A DNA stretch of 64,000 nucleotides from Streptomyces cavernicola (GCF_029968035.1 NZ_JASCIQ010000033.1:44052-108051); one strand, 5' to 3'. Shown: positions 41,526 through 50,565, numbered from the stretch's first letter. Numbers and translations: made by a program. The notes: generated from the sequence alone by a model not told the origin.

Positions 41526-42290
41526 ATGGTGCGTCTCATGTGCGCCTGGGAACCCCTGTCCGTGCCGGCGAGCGAGCTCGCCGACGAGGTGCTCGCGCGC
41601 CTCGTCCGCACGTACCCCGAGGGCGCGGACCCCGACAGGGCGGGGGAGCTGGCCGCGTACATGAAGGGCGTCGCGCCGTTCCTCGGGATCATGGCGACCG
41701 AGCGGCGGGCGCTGTCCCGCGCCGTGCTCGACGGGCTGCCGCGGCCGGACGAGGCGGACTGCGCGGCGGTCGCACTGCGCTGCTGGCGACTGCCGGAGCG
41801 CGAGTACCACTACTTCGCGGTGGACTACCTGCGGTGGTACGTGCGCGTCTGCTCGTCCGCGTTCCTGCCCGTGGCCCGGCATCTCGTGGCCACCGTGCCC
41901 TGGTGGGACACGGTGGATCTGCTCGCCGCGCACGTCGTCGGCGGACTCGTCGCCGCCGACCCCGGCCTGAAGCGGGACATGGACGACTGGATCGAGGACG
42001 ACGACCTGTGGGTGGCCCGCGCGGCCCTGCTGCACCAGCTGCGCTTCAAGGACGCCACCGACACCGAGCGCCTCTTCGGCTACTGCCTGCGCCGCTCCGG
42101 GCACCCCGATTTCTTCGTCCGCAAGGCGGTCGGCTGGTGCCTGCGGGAGTACGCGAAGACGGACCCGGAGGCGGTACGGACCTTCGTCGCCGAGCACGCC
42201 GACCGGCTCGCGCCGCTGTCGGTACGGGAGGCCCTGAAGAACATCGGTCCCATCGGCCCCATCGGTCCCATCGGCTCCATCGGCCCCTGA
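41526..42290 (+). CDS. DNA alkylation repair protein (AlkD-like HEAT-repeat glycosylase)
   Basis: 254 aa from ATG 41526; TGTGAT at 41514-41519 lies 6 bp upstream (other ATGs at 41511 and 41538). AlkD features: AAYMKGVAPFLGI, REYHYFAVDYL, W126-W127-D128 in PWWDTVDLLAAH, and R199/W204 in VRKAVGWCLREYAK. The Trp and Asp match residues used by B. cereus AlkD to recognise and excise alkylated bases. The last 16 residues are IGP repeats from a 9-bp array. Non-enzymatic paralogues exist. No damage-type promoter is visible. Confidence 0.9.
   Translation: MVRLMCAWEPLSVPASELADEVLARLVRTYPEGADPDRAGELAAYMKGVAPFLGIMATERRALSRAVLDGLPRPDEADCAAVALRCWRLPEREYHYFAVDYLRWYVRVCSSAFLPVARHLVATVPWWDTVDLLAAHVVGGLVAADPGLKRDMDDWIEDDDLWVARAALLHQLRFKDATDTERLFGYCLRRSGHPDFFVRKAVGWCLREYAKTDPEAVRTFVAEHADRLAPLSVREALKNIGPIGPIGPIGSIGP
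42243..42287 (+). repeat. 9-bp tandem repeat at the end of the AlkD-like gene
   Basis: Five units of ATCGGYCCC run from 42243 to 42287, directly before the stop codon, encoding Ile-Gly-Pro repeats. Confidence 0.8.
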
Positions 42291-42397
42291 ACTCCCGGCG
42301 GGCGGGGGCCGGTTGAGCGTCCCCCGTCGGCGTACGACACACTCCTTGCCCGAAGCGACACAGGCAGCGTAGGCGGTACGACGGAGGGGCGGCGGTT

Positions 42398-43240
42398 ATG
42401 GCGGAGACGGCACTGGTGCTCGGAGCGGGCGGGCTCACCGGAGTCGGCTGGGAGATCGGCGTGCTGCACGGGCTCGCCGAGGCGGGCGTCGACCTCAGCG
42501 ACGCCGACCTCGTCGTCGGCTCCTCCGCGGGCTCGGTCGTCGGCGCCCAGCTGACCTCCGGCAAACTCACGCTGCCCGAGCTGTACGAGCGCCAACTCGC
42601 CGATCCCGCAGGGGAGATCCCCGGGCAGCTGGGCGCGGGCCTGGTCCTCAAGTACGCCCGCGCCGTCCTCGGCTCGCGCACACCCGAGGCGTACGGCAGG
42701 AAGCTCGGCGCGCTCGCCGTCGCCGCGGACGCAGGGGACGAGGCGGCGCGGCGGGAGGTGATCGCGCGGCGCCTCGTCTCCCACAGCTGGCCGGAGCGCC
42801 GGCTGCTCGTCACCGCGGTCGACGCGGGCACGGGCGAGCTGCGCGCCTTCGACGCGGCCAGCGGCGTGCCGGTCGTGGACGCGGTCGCGGCGAGCTGTGC
42901 GGTGCCCGGGGTGTGGCCCGCCGTCACGATCGAGGGGCGGAAGTGGATCGACGGCGGCATCCACTCCTGCGCCAACGTCCACCTCGCGAGCGGGTACGCA
43001 CGGGTCGTCATCCTCGCTCCGCAGCCGGCGGGCGGCGGGCCGCTGCCGTCGCCTCGCCGGCAGGCGGAGCGGCTCGAAGCCGAGGGGGCGCGGGTCACGC
43101 TGATCACGCCGGACGCGGCGGCGCGGCGCGCCTTCGGCCGCCGAACCCTCGACCCGACCCGCCGGGCCCCGGCCGCCCGAGCGGGGCTTGCGCAGGCGGG
43201 GGCGTGCGTGGAGTCGGTGGGGCGGGTGTGGCGGGGCTGA
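42398..43240 (+). CDS. Patatin-like phospholipase
   Basis: 280 aa. The oxyanion loop GAGGLTGVGW starts at residue 9, nucleophile S43 is in GSSAGS, and the catalytic Asp D185 is in DGGIHS. Family enzymes hydrolyse acyl esters of phospholipids; the substrate and function here are unknown. GGAGGGG lies 9 bp before the ATG. No signal peptide, so likely cytoplasmic or membrane-peripheral. The MITE-like repeat block starts 6 bp after the stop codon. Confidence 0.92.
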   Translation: MAETALVLGAGGLTGVGWEIGVLHGLAEAGVDLSDADLVVGSSAGSVVGAQLTSGKLTLPELYERQLADPAGEIPGQLGAGLVLKYARAVLGSRTPEAYGRKLGALAVAADAGDEAARREVIARRLVSHSWPERRLLVTAVDAGTGELRAFDAASGVPVVDAVAASCAVPGVWPAVTIEGRKWIDGGIHSCANVHLASGYARVVILAPQPAGGGPLPSPRRQAERLEAEGARVTLITPDAAARRAFGRRTLDPTRRAPAARAGLAQAGACVESVGRVWRG

Positions 43241-43246
43241 GCGTTT

Positions 43247-43653
43247 CCCCACCCCGCCCCTTCCCGAAAGTCCTGCGGCCAGCCCCGGGGCCTGCGCCCC
43301 CCCCGGCTTCCCCGGGGCTGCCGCCCCCCCCTGGGCCTCGGCTCCCCAGGGGCTGCCGCCCCTGGACCCCGCTCCCCCGGGGCTGCGCCCCGGCCCCCCA
43401 TTTCGGGGCTGGCGCCCCTAGGCCCTGCTCCCCATGGCTGCCGCCCCCGCCCCCGCTTCGGGGGCCAGTCCCGGCCCCCGCTCCTCAAACGCCGGAGGGG
43501 CTGCTTTTTGTGGGCTGGGTTGGATTCGAGTGCCCCGTGAGGGGCGCGGGGAACTGCGCGACCGGCCACGACGGTGCGACAGCCGAATGACGGCCTCGCC
43601 GGGCCCGGAGGGGCGGCCGTCCGCGAGGACTTTCGGGAAGGGGCGGGGTGGGG
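43247..43653. mobile_element. MITE-like GC-rich element, copy B with perfect terminal inverted repeats
   Basis: Bases 43247-43274 and 43626-43653 are perfect 28-bp inverted repeats (pyrimidine-rich left, purine-rich right). The 407-bp element has no ORF. Its right half carries the family core CTCCTCAAACGCCGGAGG near 43480 and GGGGCGCGGGGAACTGCGCG near 43541. The left half is Pro-codon-like C-rich filler. Flanking target duplications were not recognised. Confidence 0.65.
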
Positions 43654-44101
43654 TACCGCCCCCTCCGCCCCGCCTCGGGGCTGCCGCCCCGGACCCTGCT
43701 TCGGGGGCCAGCCCCCGGCCCCCCGCTCCTCAAACGCCGGAGGGGCTGCTTTTTGTGGGCTGGGTTGGATTCGAGTGCCCCGTGAGGGGCGCGGGGAACT
43801 GCGCGACCGGCCACGACGGTGCGACAGCCGAACGACGGCCTCGTCAGGCCCGGAAGGGCGGCCGTCCGCTGAGGACTTCGGGAAGGGGTGGGGTGGGGAA
43901 GAAGTCGTCCCAGCGCGGCGGCTGAGGACGGGTCTGAGGGGGTGCAGCGCCCAGTAGCCGTCCGCTGAGGACTTTCGGGAAGGGGTGGGGTGGGGAAGAA
44001 ATCGCCCCCAGCGCGGCAGCTGGGGACGGGGCCGAGGGGGCGCAGCCCCCAGGAGCCGCGGGGAGGGGAAGAACCCCCGCGTGGAGCGGCAGAATGGCCC
44101 C
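43654..44101. repeat. MITE-like element, copy C and partial right ends
   Basis: A second core copy (core near 43728, GGAACTGCGCG near 43793) is nearly identical to copy B and 248 bp later. It is followed by two further right ends at 43872-43898 and 43968-43995. Each has a similar 70-bp tail, giving a 96-bp tandem duplication. The whole gap of 861 bp (43241-44101) holds no gene apart from the CAGAAT (44090-44095) promoter hexamer at its end. Confidence 0.65.
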
Positions 44102-44968
44102 GTGGACCACTCGACACCCCCGGCGGACGAGCCGATACCCGTGACCCGTGCCGTCGACCACGGCCTCGCCAAGCTGATGCCGGACATCGACCGCAGCCGC
44201 GCCTGGCTGCTGACCGTCGACGGCGCGCCGCAGTCGTACGTGGACCTAAACGAACCGACGCACCTGGAGTTCGAGTACGCCCGCAGGCTCGCCCACGTAC
44301 TCGACCTCGCCGCCGACGACGGGCAGCCCCTGCACGCAGTGCACCTCGGCGGCGGCGCCCTCACCCTGCCCCGCTACCTCGCCGCGACCAGGCCCGGGTC
44401 GGTGCAGGAGGTGATCGAGGCCGACCGGGGCCTCGCCGAGCTGGTCGCCGAGGAGCTGCCCCTCGCGCCGGACTCCGGGATCCGTACGCATCACGCCGAC
44501 GCCCGCGCCTGGCTGGAGGCGGCCCCGGACGACAGCGCGGACGTCGTCGTCGGCGACGTGTTCGGCGGTTCCCGGGTGCCCGCGCACCTGACCACCCTCG
44601 ACTACGCGCGCCAGGCCGAGCGCGTACTGCGGCCGGACGGGGTCTACCTCGCCAACCTCGCCGACAGCGCCCCCTTCGCCTTCCTGCGCTCCCAACTCGC
44701 CACGTTCCAGGAGGTGTTCGAGGAGCTGCTGCTGATCGCCGAGCCCGCCGTGCTGCGCGGCAGGCGCTTCGGCAACGCCGTCCTCGTCGCCGCGCACCAC
44801 GAGCTCGACGCCGCCGCCCTGGCCCGGCGCACCGCCGCGGACGTGTTCCCGGCGCGCGTCACCGACGGGGAGGCGCTGCGCCGGTTCGTCGGGGACGCGC
44901 GCCCCGTGGGCGAGCAGGACGCGGTGGCCTCACCCGAGCCGCCCGGCGGCGCCTTCAGCGTCGGCTGA
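44102..44968 (+). CDS. Spermidine synthase-like methyl/aminopropyl transferase
   Basis: 288 aa. A Rossmann-type SAM-binding domain: AVHLGGGALTLPRYLA is motif I, VIEADRGLAELV binds the ribose, and VVVGDVFGGSRVPAHLTT is motif IV. Similar to SpeE-like proteins that lack the N-terminal domain and are probably not true aminopropyltransferases. GTG 44102 follows CAGAAT (44090-44095) by 6 bp, suggesting a leaderless mRNA. The 3' end overlaps the convergent MFS gene by 39 bp. Cytoplasmic. Confidence 0.85.
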   Translation: MDHSTPPADEPIPVTRAVDHGLAKLMPDIDRSRAWLLTVDGAPQSYVDLNEPTHLEFEYARRLAHVLDLAADDGQPLHAVHLGGGALTLPRYLAATRPGSVQEVIEADRGLAELVAEELPLAPDSGIRTHHADARAWLEAAPDDSADVVVGDVFGGSRVPAHLTTLDYARQAERVLRPDGVYLANLADSAPFAFLRSQLATFQEVFEELLLIAEPAVLRGRRFGNAVLVAAHHELDAAALARRTAADVFPARVTDGEALRRFVGDARPVGEQDAVASPEPPGGAFSVG

Positions 44969-46234
44969 GCCGGTCTCCTCCGCCCCGGACCGGGCCACTT
45001 CCTGTTCCGTACGGCGCGTGAGGCGTCGTACGTCCGGAACGCACAGCACCCCCGCCGTCATCAGGACGACGAGCGTCGCGCAGCCCCACAGCGCGGTGTC
45101 CCGGCCGAAGGCCGTCTCGGCCGGGCCCGCGAGGGCCGTCGCGAGGGGTACGAGGGAGACGGAGCCGAACCAGTCGTACGCGGAGACCCGGGAGAACTTG
45201 TCCTCGGGGATCTCCTGGTGCAGGGCCGTCATCCAGGAGACGCCGAACACCTCGATGGCGACGCCGCTGACGAACATCGCGGCGGCGAGCAGCGGGAGTT
45301 GGAGCGGCACCGCGAGCGCCGCCGACGGCAGCGCGAGCGGGAACACGCACAGCGAACCGGCGAGCAGCAGCCGCCGCGGCTTCCACCGCATCATCAGGAA
45401 CGCGCCCGCGATGGTGCCCGCGCCGAACGCGCTGAGGGCGAGCCCCCAGGGCGCCGCGCCGCCGAGCGAGTCGCGGGCGACCAGCGGACCGTAGACCGCG
45501 TCGGCCGCGCCGATGACCGCCACCACCACGGAGAACTGGACGACGATCGTCCACAGCCAGGGCCGGCCGATCACCTCGCGCCAGCCGTCCCGCAGGTCGG
45601 CCAACATGCCGCCGCCCGGGGCGCGTTCGGGCACCTCGGAGACCCGGAGGAACGCGCGCAGCACACCCGCGACGGCGAACGCGACGGCGTCCACGGCGAG
45701 CACCCAGCCGGGCCCGATCGCCGCGATGAGGGCGCCGCCGAGTGCCGCACCGCCGATCGCGGCGCCGTGCATCGCCATCCGGAAGAGGGCGAAGGCCCGG
45801 CTCGCCTGGTCCCCGGTGACACTGGAGAGCAGCATGCCCTCGGCGGCGGGGCTGAAGAACGCCTGGCCCGTGCCGCCGAGCGCGGTGAGCAGCATCATCT
45901 GCCACAGCTGCGGCTCGCCGAGCAGCACCAGGGCCGCGAACGCCGCCTGGGAAAGGCAGTTGAGGGTGTTCGCGGCGACCATCACGTGGTGCCGCGGCAG
46001 CCGGTCGGCGACCGCGCCGCCGATGAGCAGGAAGACGACGAGCGGGATCGTGCGCGCCATCGCGACGAGCCCCACGTCGCCGCCGTCGCCTCCGGCGTCC
46101 AGGACCGCGAAGGCCGCGGCGATCAGGGCGCCGTGGCTGCCCAGATTGGTGACGACCGCGGCCGCGGTGAGCAGGCTGTAGTTGCGGCCTGCCCAGGCGG
46201 GGCGGCGGAGTCGGGGTGTCACGGCGTTGTCCAC
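44930..46234 (-). CDS. MFS exporter
   Basis: 434 aa from GTG 46234; GATAGT at 46246-46241 lies 6 bp upstream, the leaderless pattern, and an ATG at 46270 lies upstream of it. Twelve hydrophobic segments with the MFS loop ADRLPRHHVMVAAN between helices 2 and 3. The closest family is multidrug/enterobactin-type exporters. Substrate unknown. No regulator gene is adjacent. It converges on the spermidine-synthase-like gene. Confidence 0.92.
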   Translation of the reverse strand: MDNAVTPRLRRPAWAGRNYSLLTAAAVVTNLGSHGALIAAAFAVLDAGGDGGDVGLVAMARTIPLVVFLLIGGAVADRLPRHHVMVAANTLNCLSQAAFAALVLLGEPQLWQMMLLTALGGTGQAFFSPAAEGMLLSSVTGDQASRAFALFRMAMHGAAIGGAALGGALIAAIGPGWVLAVDAVAFAVAGVLRAFLRVSEVPERAPGGGMLADLRDGWREVIGRPWLWTIVVQFSVVVAVIGAADAVYGPLVARDSLGGAAPWGLALSAFGAGTIAGAFLMMRWKPRRLLLAGSLCVFPLALPSAALAVPLQLPLLAAAMFVSGVAIEVFGVSWMTALHQEIPEDKFSRVSAYDWFGSVSLVPLATALAGPAETAFGRDTALWGCATLVVLMTAGVLCVPDVRRLTRRTEQEVARSGAEETGSADAEGAAGRLG

Positions 46235-46296
46235 CGCTGAACTATCGCCGCCGCGCCCCCGCCCCGCCAAACCGCCCCAGGGTCAAGCTCGTTCTT

Positions 46297-47448
46297 TCAG
46301 CCGCGCGGCATGCCCGCGAGCCGGACCGAGCTGAGGATCTTCTTGATCGTGGCCTCGCTGACCTCGTCCTTCACGTCCATCGGACCGAAGAGCGACCACA
46401 CCACGAAGTCCCCGGCCTCGTTCTTGAACGCGAACGACAGGGCCTTGCCCTCGGTGGCACACGGGTTCTTGGACTTCGGCACGCCCTGCGACTCGGCGTA
46501 CGCGATGCTGCCCTCGAGGCCGGTGAGCTTCGACTTGTACTTGGACGGCTTGGACAGGCCGATGATCTTCTGGCTGGGCTGGGTGTACGGGCCGTAGACC
46601 CACCAGCCGACCGTGTTCTGCGCGGCCTCACCGGTGTTCTTCGCGCCGTTGGCGCCCTTGGTGCCCGCGGCGGCCAGCTTCCAGCTGTCCTTCCGGCCGT
46701 CCTTGTCCTCGTCGTACCGGCACCAGTCGGGCTTGTACTCCGTGATGCCCGTCATCGTCGTGACCGGCTTGTCGGTCTTCTCGTCGATGTAGGTCAGCTG
46801 GCTGTCCGGCTCCTTGACGACCCAGCCGGGCGGTACGTCGAAGGCGGTGCCGCGCTTCGGGTTGACGACGACCTGCCAGCCGTCGATGACCGGCTCGACC
46901 GTGGTCCCGTTGCCGCGCCCCTCCTGCGTGGGCGAGGGCTCCTCGCTGGGGGTGGCCGGTGCGGAGGACGTGGGCTTCTTCTCGGCGCCCTTGGACTCGT
47001 CCGTGCTGTCGTCCTCGCCGCCGAGCACGAGGAAGCCGGTGACGCCCGCGGCGATCACGACGGCGGTCGCCGCGACGATCGCCGTGACCGTGGTCTTGTT
47101 CCGGCCACCGCCGCCGGGCGGCTGCGGGGCGCCGAGCGGGGCGGTCGGCGCGTTCCACTGCGGGACGCCCTGCTGCTGGTACGCGCCGGGCGGCGGAGGC
47201 GTGCCGGGCTGCATCGGCGCGCCCGGAGGCGGCGGGGGAGTCCCTGGCGCGGGAGTCCCCGGCTGCTGCGGCGCACCCTGAGGCGGTGTGGCCTGCTGCT
47301 GATAGCCCGGCTGTTGGTACGGGTTGGGCTGCTGTTGTCCCGGCTGACCCGGTTGACCCGGCTGCGGGTACCCCGGCTGCTGGTACTGCTGCTGATCAGG
47401 GTTCTGCGGGTTCTGCTCGCCCCCGGGCGGCTGCTGTCCTGGCCACAT
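46297..47448 (-). CDS. Pro/Gln-rich single-pass membrane protein
   Basis: 383 aa. The first 120 residues are a Pro/Gln/Gly/Tyr-rich disordered tail (QPGYPQPGQPGQPGQQQPN type) that should be cytoplasmic. One transmembrane helix (TVTAIVAATAVVIAAGVTGF) follows, and the C-terminal 220 residues outside include a folded domain (EPVIDGWQVVVNPKRGTAF onward). Such architecture is common in Streptomyces. TATCGT at 47462-47457 lies 8 bp before the ATG. Function unknown; a cell-envelope role is likely. Confidence 0.82.
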   Translation of the reverse strand: MWPGQQPPGGEQNPQNPDQQQYQQPGYPQPGQPGQPGQQQPNPYQQPGYQQQATPPQGAPQQPGTPAPGTPPPPPGAPMQPGTPPPPGAYQQQGVPQWNAPTAPLGAPQPPGGGGRNKTTVTAIVAATAVVIAAGVTGFLVLGGEDDSTDESKGAEKKPTSSAPATPSEEPSPTQEGRGNGTTVEPVIDGWQVVVNPKRGTAFDVPPGWVVKEPDSQLTYIDEKTDKPVTTMTGITEYKPDWCRYDEDKDGRKDSWKLAAAGTKGANGAKNTGEAAQNTVGWWVYGPYTQPSQKIIGLSKPSKYKSKLTGLEGSIAYAESQGVPKSKNPCATEGKALSFAFKNEAGDFVVWSLFGPMDVKDEVSEATIKKILSSVRLAGMPRG

Positions 47449-47709
47449 GGCCCGTAACGATAGAGGTGCCGCGGACCCGCCTGCCACGGGCGCCCCCAAT
47501 TGTGACCCGCCGGCGACAGGCCGGGCCGGTCGAGGCTGTCGACAGGGTCGGGCAAAGGGGGTGACCAGCACAAATGGATACGGTCCCGTCGGTGTTCGCC
47601 CGCTGATCGAGGCCGGATGACCCGCCTCGCGCACGGTCGGTCCGGGGCGTGACGCAGCTCACCCGGCTGCCCGTCGGCACGGAAGATACCCACGGGTAAC
47701 ATCGCGCTC

Positions 47710-48162
47710 ATGAGCGCTGACCAGATGTCCATCGGCGAGATGCTCGCCGCAACCGTCCCGATGGTCCGGACCCTGAAGCTGGAGTACGCCGAGACCACGC
47801 CCGAGCGGGCCGTCCTCCACCTCCCGGACGACCCCGACTACCGCAACCACGTCGGCGGCCCGCACGCCGGCGCGATCTTCACGCTCGGGGAGTCGGCCAG
47901 TGGCGCGATCGTCCTCGCCGCCTTCGGGGACCAGCTGTCGCGCGCCGTGCCGCTGCCGGTCACCTCCGACATCGCGTTCAAGAAGATCGCCAAGGGTCGC
48001 GTCACGGCCACCGCGACGCTCGGCCGCCCGATCGCCGACGTGCTCGCGGAGCTGGACGAGGGCAAGCGCCCCGAGTTCCCCGTGCACATCGCGGTCACGC
48101 GTGAGGACGGCGCGGTCACCACCGAGATGACCGTCGTCTGGACCCTGCGTCCCAACAGCTGA
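47710..48162 (+). CDS. Hotdog-fold thioesterase-like protein (DUF4442/PaaI type)
   Basis: 150 aa, one hotdog domain. HVGGPHAGAIFTLGESASG is the helix-start segment where thioesterases place an acidic residue (E near residue 62). The rest gives the sheet. Probably hydrolyses an acyl- or aryl-CoA, though DUF4442 members may be inactive. TAACAT at 47697-47702 and a 7-bp gap to ATG 47710 suggest a leaderless transcript. A long hairpin after the gene should stop transcription. Confidence 0.85.
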   Translation: MSADQMSIGEMLAATVPMVRTLKLEYAETTPERAVLHLPDDPDYRNHVGGPHAGAIFTLGESASGAIVLAAFGDQLSRAVPLPVTSDIAFKKIAKGRVTATATLGRPIADVLAELDEGKRPEFPVHIAVTREDGAVTTEMTVVWTLRPNS

Positions 48163-48231
48163 GCCACGGATGAGCCGCAACTCAGCCTCGGCTCATCCGT
48201 ACCCGGGCAGTCCCGCCTCGGGCCCCGCTCC

Positions 48232-48269
48232 GGCCCCGTTCCCGACGTCGAACCGTCGGGAACGGGGCC
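48232..48269. terminator. 15-bp perfect hairpin after the thioesterase-like gene
   Basis: Arms 48232-48246 and 48255-48269 pair perfectly around an 8-nt loop. It sits just before TAGGCT (48284-48289), a possible -10 of the dedA-type gene. Confidence 0.7.
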
Positions 48270-48355
48270 GTTCCGCGATCCAGTAGGCTGCGCGCGTCGT
48301 GCGCCGAGGGGAGCGCACGCCGGGCAGTGGCACCAGGGAAGACGGAGGACCGGCG

Positions 48356-49012
48356 TTGCACGTCCAGGAGTGGCTCGAGACCGTTCCCGCGGTCAGCATC
48401 TACATCCTGGTGGGGGTGGTCATCGGTCTGGAGAGCCTGGGTATCCCGCTCCCCGGCGAGATCATCCTCGTCAGTTCGGCACTGCTCGCCTCGCAGCACG
48501 GCGAGCTCGACCCCGTGGTGCTCGGCGCGTGTGCGACCGGCGGCGCGATCGTCGGCGACTCCATCGGGTACGCCATCGGCCGCAAGGGCGGCAGGCCGCT
48601 GCTCGCCCGGCTCGGACGCCGATTCCCCAAGCACTTCAGCGAGGCCAACATCGCCTCCGCCGAGCGGTCCTTCGAGAAGTGGGGCATGTGGGCCGTCTTC
48701 TTCGGCCGCTTCGTGGCGCTCCTGCGGATCTTCGCCGGGCCCCTCGCGGGCGTACTGCGCATGCCGTACTGGAAGTTCGCCACGGCCAACGTGCTCGGCG
48801 GCATCGTCTGGGCGGGCGGCACGACCGCGGTCATCTACTACGTCGGCGTGGTCGCCGAGGCCTGGCTCAAGCGGTTCTCCTGGCTCGGCCTGGTGCTAGC
48901 GGTGGCCTTCGGCGTCACTTCGATGCTGGTGCTGAAGCGGCGGGCGAAGCAGCAGGCTCAGCCAGTCGTCGAGCCCGAAGTCGCGGTGAAAACCAGCCCG
49001 TCCGGCGTTTGA
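48356..49012 (+). CDS. DedA-family membrane protein
   Basis: 218 aa from the rare start TTG 48356, which has GGAGG at 48344-48348 seven bases upstream and gives the usual DedA beginning (HVQEWLETVPAVSIYIL). An in-frame GTG at 48299 would lie almost on the transcription start. The family core is ESLGIPLPGEIIL and FFGRFVALLRIFAGPLAG, with about five membrane helices. DedA proteins flip lipid carriers or ions. The last residues and stop codon (KTSPSGV-stop) lie inside a copy of the dispersed repeat core. Confidence 0.87.
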   Translation: MHVQEWLETVPAVSIYILVGVVIGLESLGIPLPGEIILVSSALLASQHGELDPVVLGACATGGAIVGDSIGYAIGRKGGRPLLARLGRRFPKHFSEANIASAERSFEKWGMWAVFFGRFVALLRIFAGPLAGVLRMPYWKFATANVLGGIVWAGGTTAVIYYVGVVAEAWLKRFSWLGLVLAVAFGVTSMLVLKRRAKQQAQPVVEPEVAVKTSPSGV

Positions 49013-49016
49013 GGAC
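48986..49016. repeat. Inverted partial copy of the dispersed repeat core
   Basis: The segment AGCCCGTCCGGCGTTTGAGG and neighbours is the reverse complement of the CTCCTCAAACGCCGGA core with slight changes. Its TTTGAGG provides the dedA-type stop codon. Confidence 0.55.
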
Positions 49017-49088
49017 GAGCCCGGAGGGCGATCTGCGGTGCCGTGGTCGACGGTGCGGATCGCTCTCCGGGGCCTGCTCCGCGTAGAC

Positions 49089-49619
49089 CTACTCCGCGTG
49101 CGCCTCGCGATGCTGCTTCGCCAGCTCCGTGTACATCGCGGCGTTCAGCCTGAGGCCCTCGCGCTCCTCGTCCGTCAGCGGCCGCTTGACCTTCGCCGGT
49201 ACGCCCGCGACGAGCGAGCCCGGCGGCACCTGCAGCCCCTGCGGCACGAGGGACTGGGCCGCGACGAGCGAACCCGCGCCGATCACCGCGCCGTTGAGGA
49301 CGGTCGAGCCCATGCCGATCAGGCAGTCGTCCTCCACCGTGCAGCCGTGCACCGTGGCGTTGTGGCCCACCGTGACCCGGTCGCCGATGGTCGTCGGGAA
49401 GCCCGGGTCGACGTGCACGGTGCAGTTGTCCTGGATGTTGCTGTCGGCGCCGACGACGATCGGTCCGCAGTCGGCGCGCAGCACCGCGTGGTACCAGACG
49501 CTGGCGCCCGCCTTCAGGGTCACGTCGCCGATCACGACGGAGGTGGGTGCGGCGAACGCCGCCTCGTCCACCTCGGGTTCCGCGCCGCCGACGCCTGCGA
49601 TCAACGCCCGCTCTGCCAT
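49089..49619 (-). CDS. Gamma-carbonic-anhydrase-like hexapeptide-repeat protein
   Basis: 176 aa from ATG 49619 with AGGAGA 4 bp upstream. A left-handed beta helix: repeats such as GDVTLKAGASVWYHAVLRAD and GHNATVHGCTVEDDCLIGMG. The expected metal histidines (VGHNATVHG) are present. Members include PaaY thioesterase and carbonic anhydrases; activity cannot be told from sequence. Divergent from the acyltransferase gene. Cytoplasmic trimer expected. Confidence 0.9.
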   Translation of the reverse strand: MAERALIAGVGGAEPEVDEAAFAAPTSVVIGDVTLKAGASVWYHAVLRADCGPIVVGADSNIQDNCTVHVDPGFPTTIGDRVTVGHNATVHGCTVEDDCLIGMGSTVLNGAVIGAGSLVAAQSLVPQGLQVPPGSLVAGVPAKVKRPLTDEEREGLRLNAAMYTELAKQHREAHAE

Positions 49620-49776
49620 TGCGTCTCCTGATTGTCGTTCGTGTCCGGCGGGTGGCCGGAGCCGTCGCGCCTCACCGGAACCGTAAGCGACGGGGGTGCG
49701 CGCACGCGCGGCGGGTGGGGCGAAGATCACAGGCCACGGCCCTGTCGGGTGCCGCGGCGCTGAGTACGGTGAGCGG

Positions 49777-50559
49777 GTGCCGAAGAACAAGAACGCGTTC
49801 TCATTCGCGGGCAGAGGGACGGGTGGGCGGAGCGCTGCTCTCGCCGCCTGGCGCCGTCGCGCCGTCACGCGTGCCGTGCACGCCGGTTGGCGCTGGGTGC
49901 AGGGCGCGGGCGCGGTCACGGCCGCGCGCCCCGGGCGGCTGCGCTTCGGCGCGATCGGCACGGGCACGAAGCTGGCCTTCCCGCAGGGCACCGTCTTCGG
50001 CGAGCCGTGGATCCGGCTCGGCTCGCACTGCATCATCGGCGAGCAAGTCACGCTGACGGCCGGTCTGATGCCGGACCTCGACCTCGGCCCCGAGCCGATC
50101 CTGCGGATCGGCGACGGTGTGGTGCTCGGCCGCGGCAGCCATGTCATCGCCGACACCTCGGTGACGATCGGCGATGACTGCTACTTCGGGCCGCACGTCT
50201 ACGTCACGTCCACGAACCACAGTTACGACGACCCGCACACCCCGGTCGGCAAGCAGTGGCCGCGGATGGAGCCGGTGGAGATCGGCCCCGGCTGCTGGAT
50301 CGGCACCAACGCCGTGATCCTGCCCGGCGCGCGCATCGGCCGGAACGTGGTGGTGGCGGCCGGTTCCGTCGTACGGGGAGAGGTACCCGACCACGCGGTG
50401 GTGGCGGGGGCGCCCGCGCGCGTGGTGCGCACGTGGGATGCCGAGCTCGGCTGGCAGCCGCCGCTGCGGACCCCGGCGCCGGTGCCGATCCCGGAGGGCG
50501 TGACGCCCGAAGAGCTGCGCGCGCTCGCGGAGTTGGCGGACAAGCTGCGCACGGGCTAG
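49777..50559 (+). CDS. Hexapeptide-repeat acyltransferase
   Basis: 260 aa from GTG 49777, 6 bp after TACGGT (49765-49770), so probably leaderless. A basic N-terminal helix precedes a left-handed beta helix of the maltose/xenobiotic acetyltransferase type (GDDCYFGPHVYVTSTNHSYDD, then ILPGARIGRNVVVAAGSVV). Likely transfers an acetyl group from acetyl-CoA to a sugar or small alcohol. A dispersed repeat copy follows the stop codon. Confidence 0.88.
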   Translation: MPKNKNAFSFAGRGTGGRSAALAAWRRRAVTRAVHAGWRWVQGAGAVTAARPGRLRFGAIGTGTKLAFPQGTVFGEPWIRLGSHCIIGEQVTLTAGLMPDLDLGPEPILRIGDGVVLGRGSHVIADTSVTIGDDCYFGPHVYVTSTNHSYDDPHTPVGKQWPRMEPVEIGPGCWIGTNAVILPGARIGRNVVVAAGSVVRGEVPDHAVVAGAPARVVRTWDAELGWQPPLRTPAPVPIPEGVTPEELRALAELADKLRTG

Positions 50560-50565
50560 CCCCCT

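Noticed and set aside
43247..44101. Open frames in the repeat block as small genes
   Set aside because: They are Pro/Gly-rich, shared between repeat copies in different frames, and have no start context.
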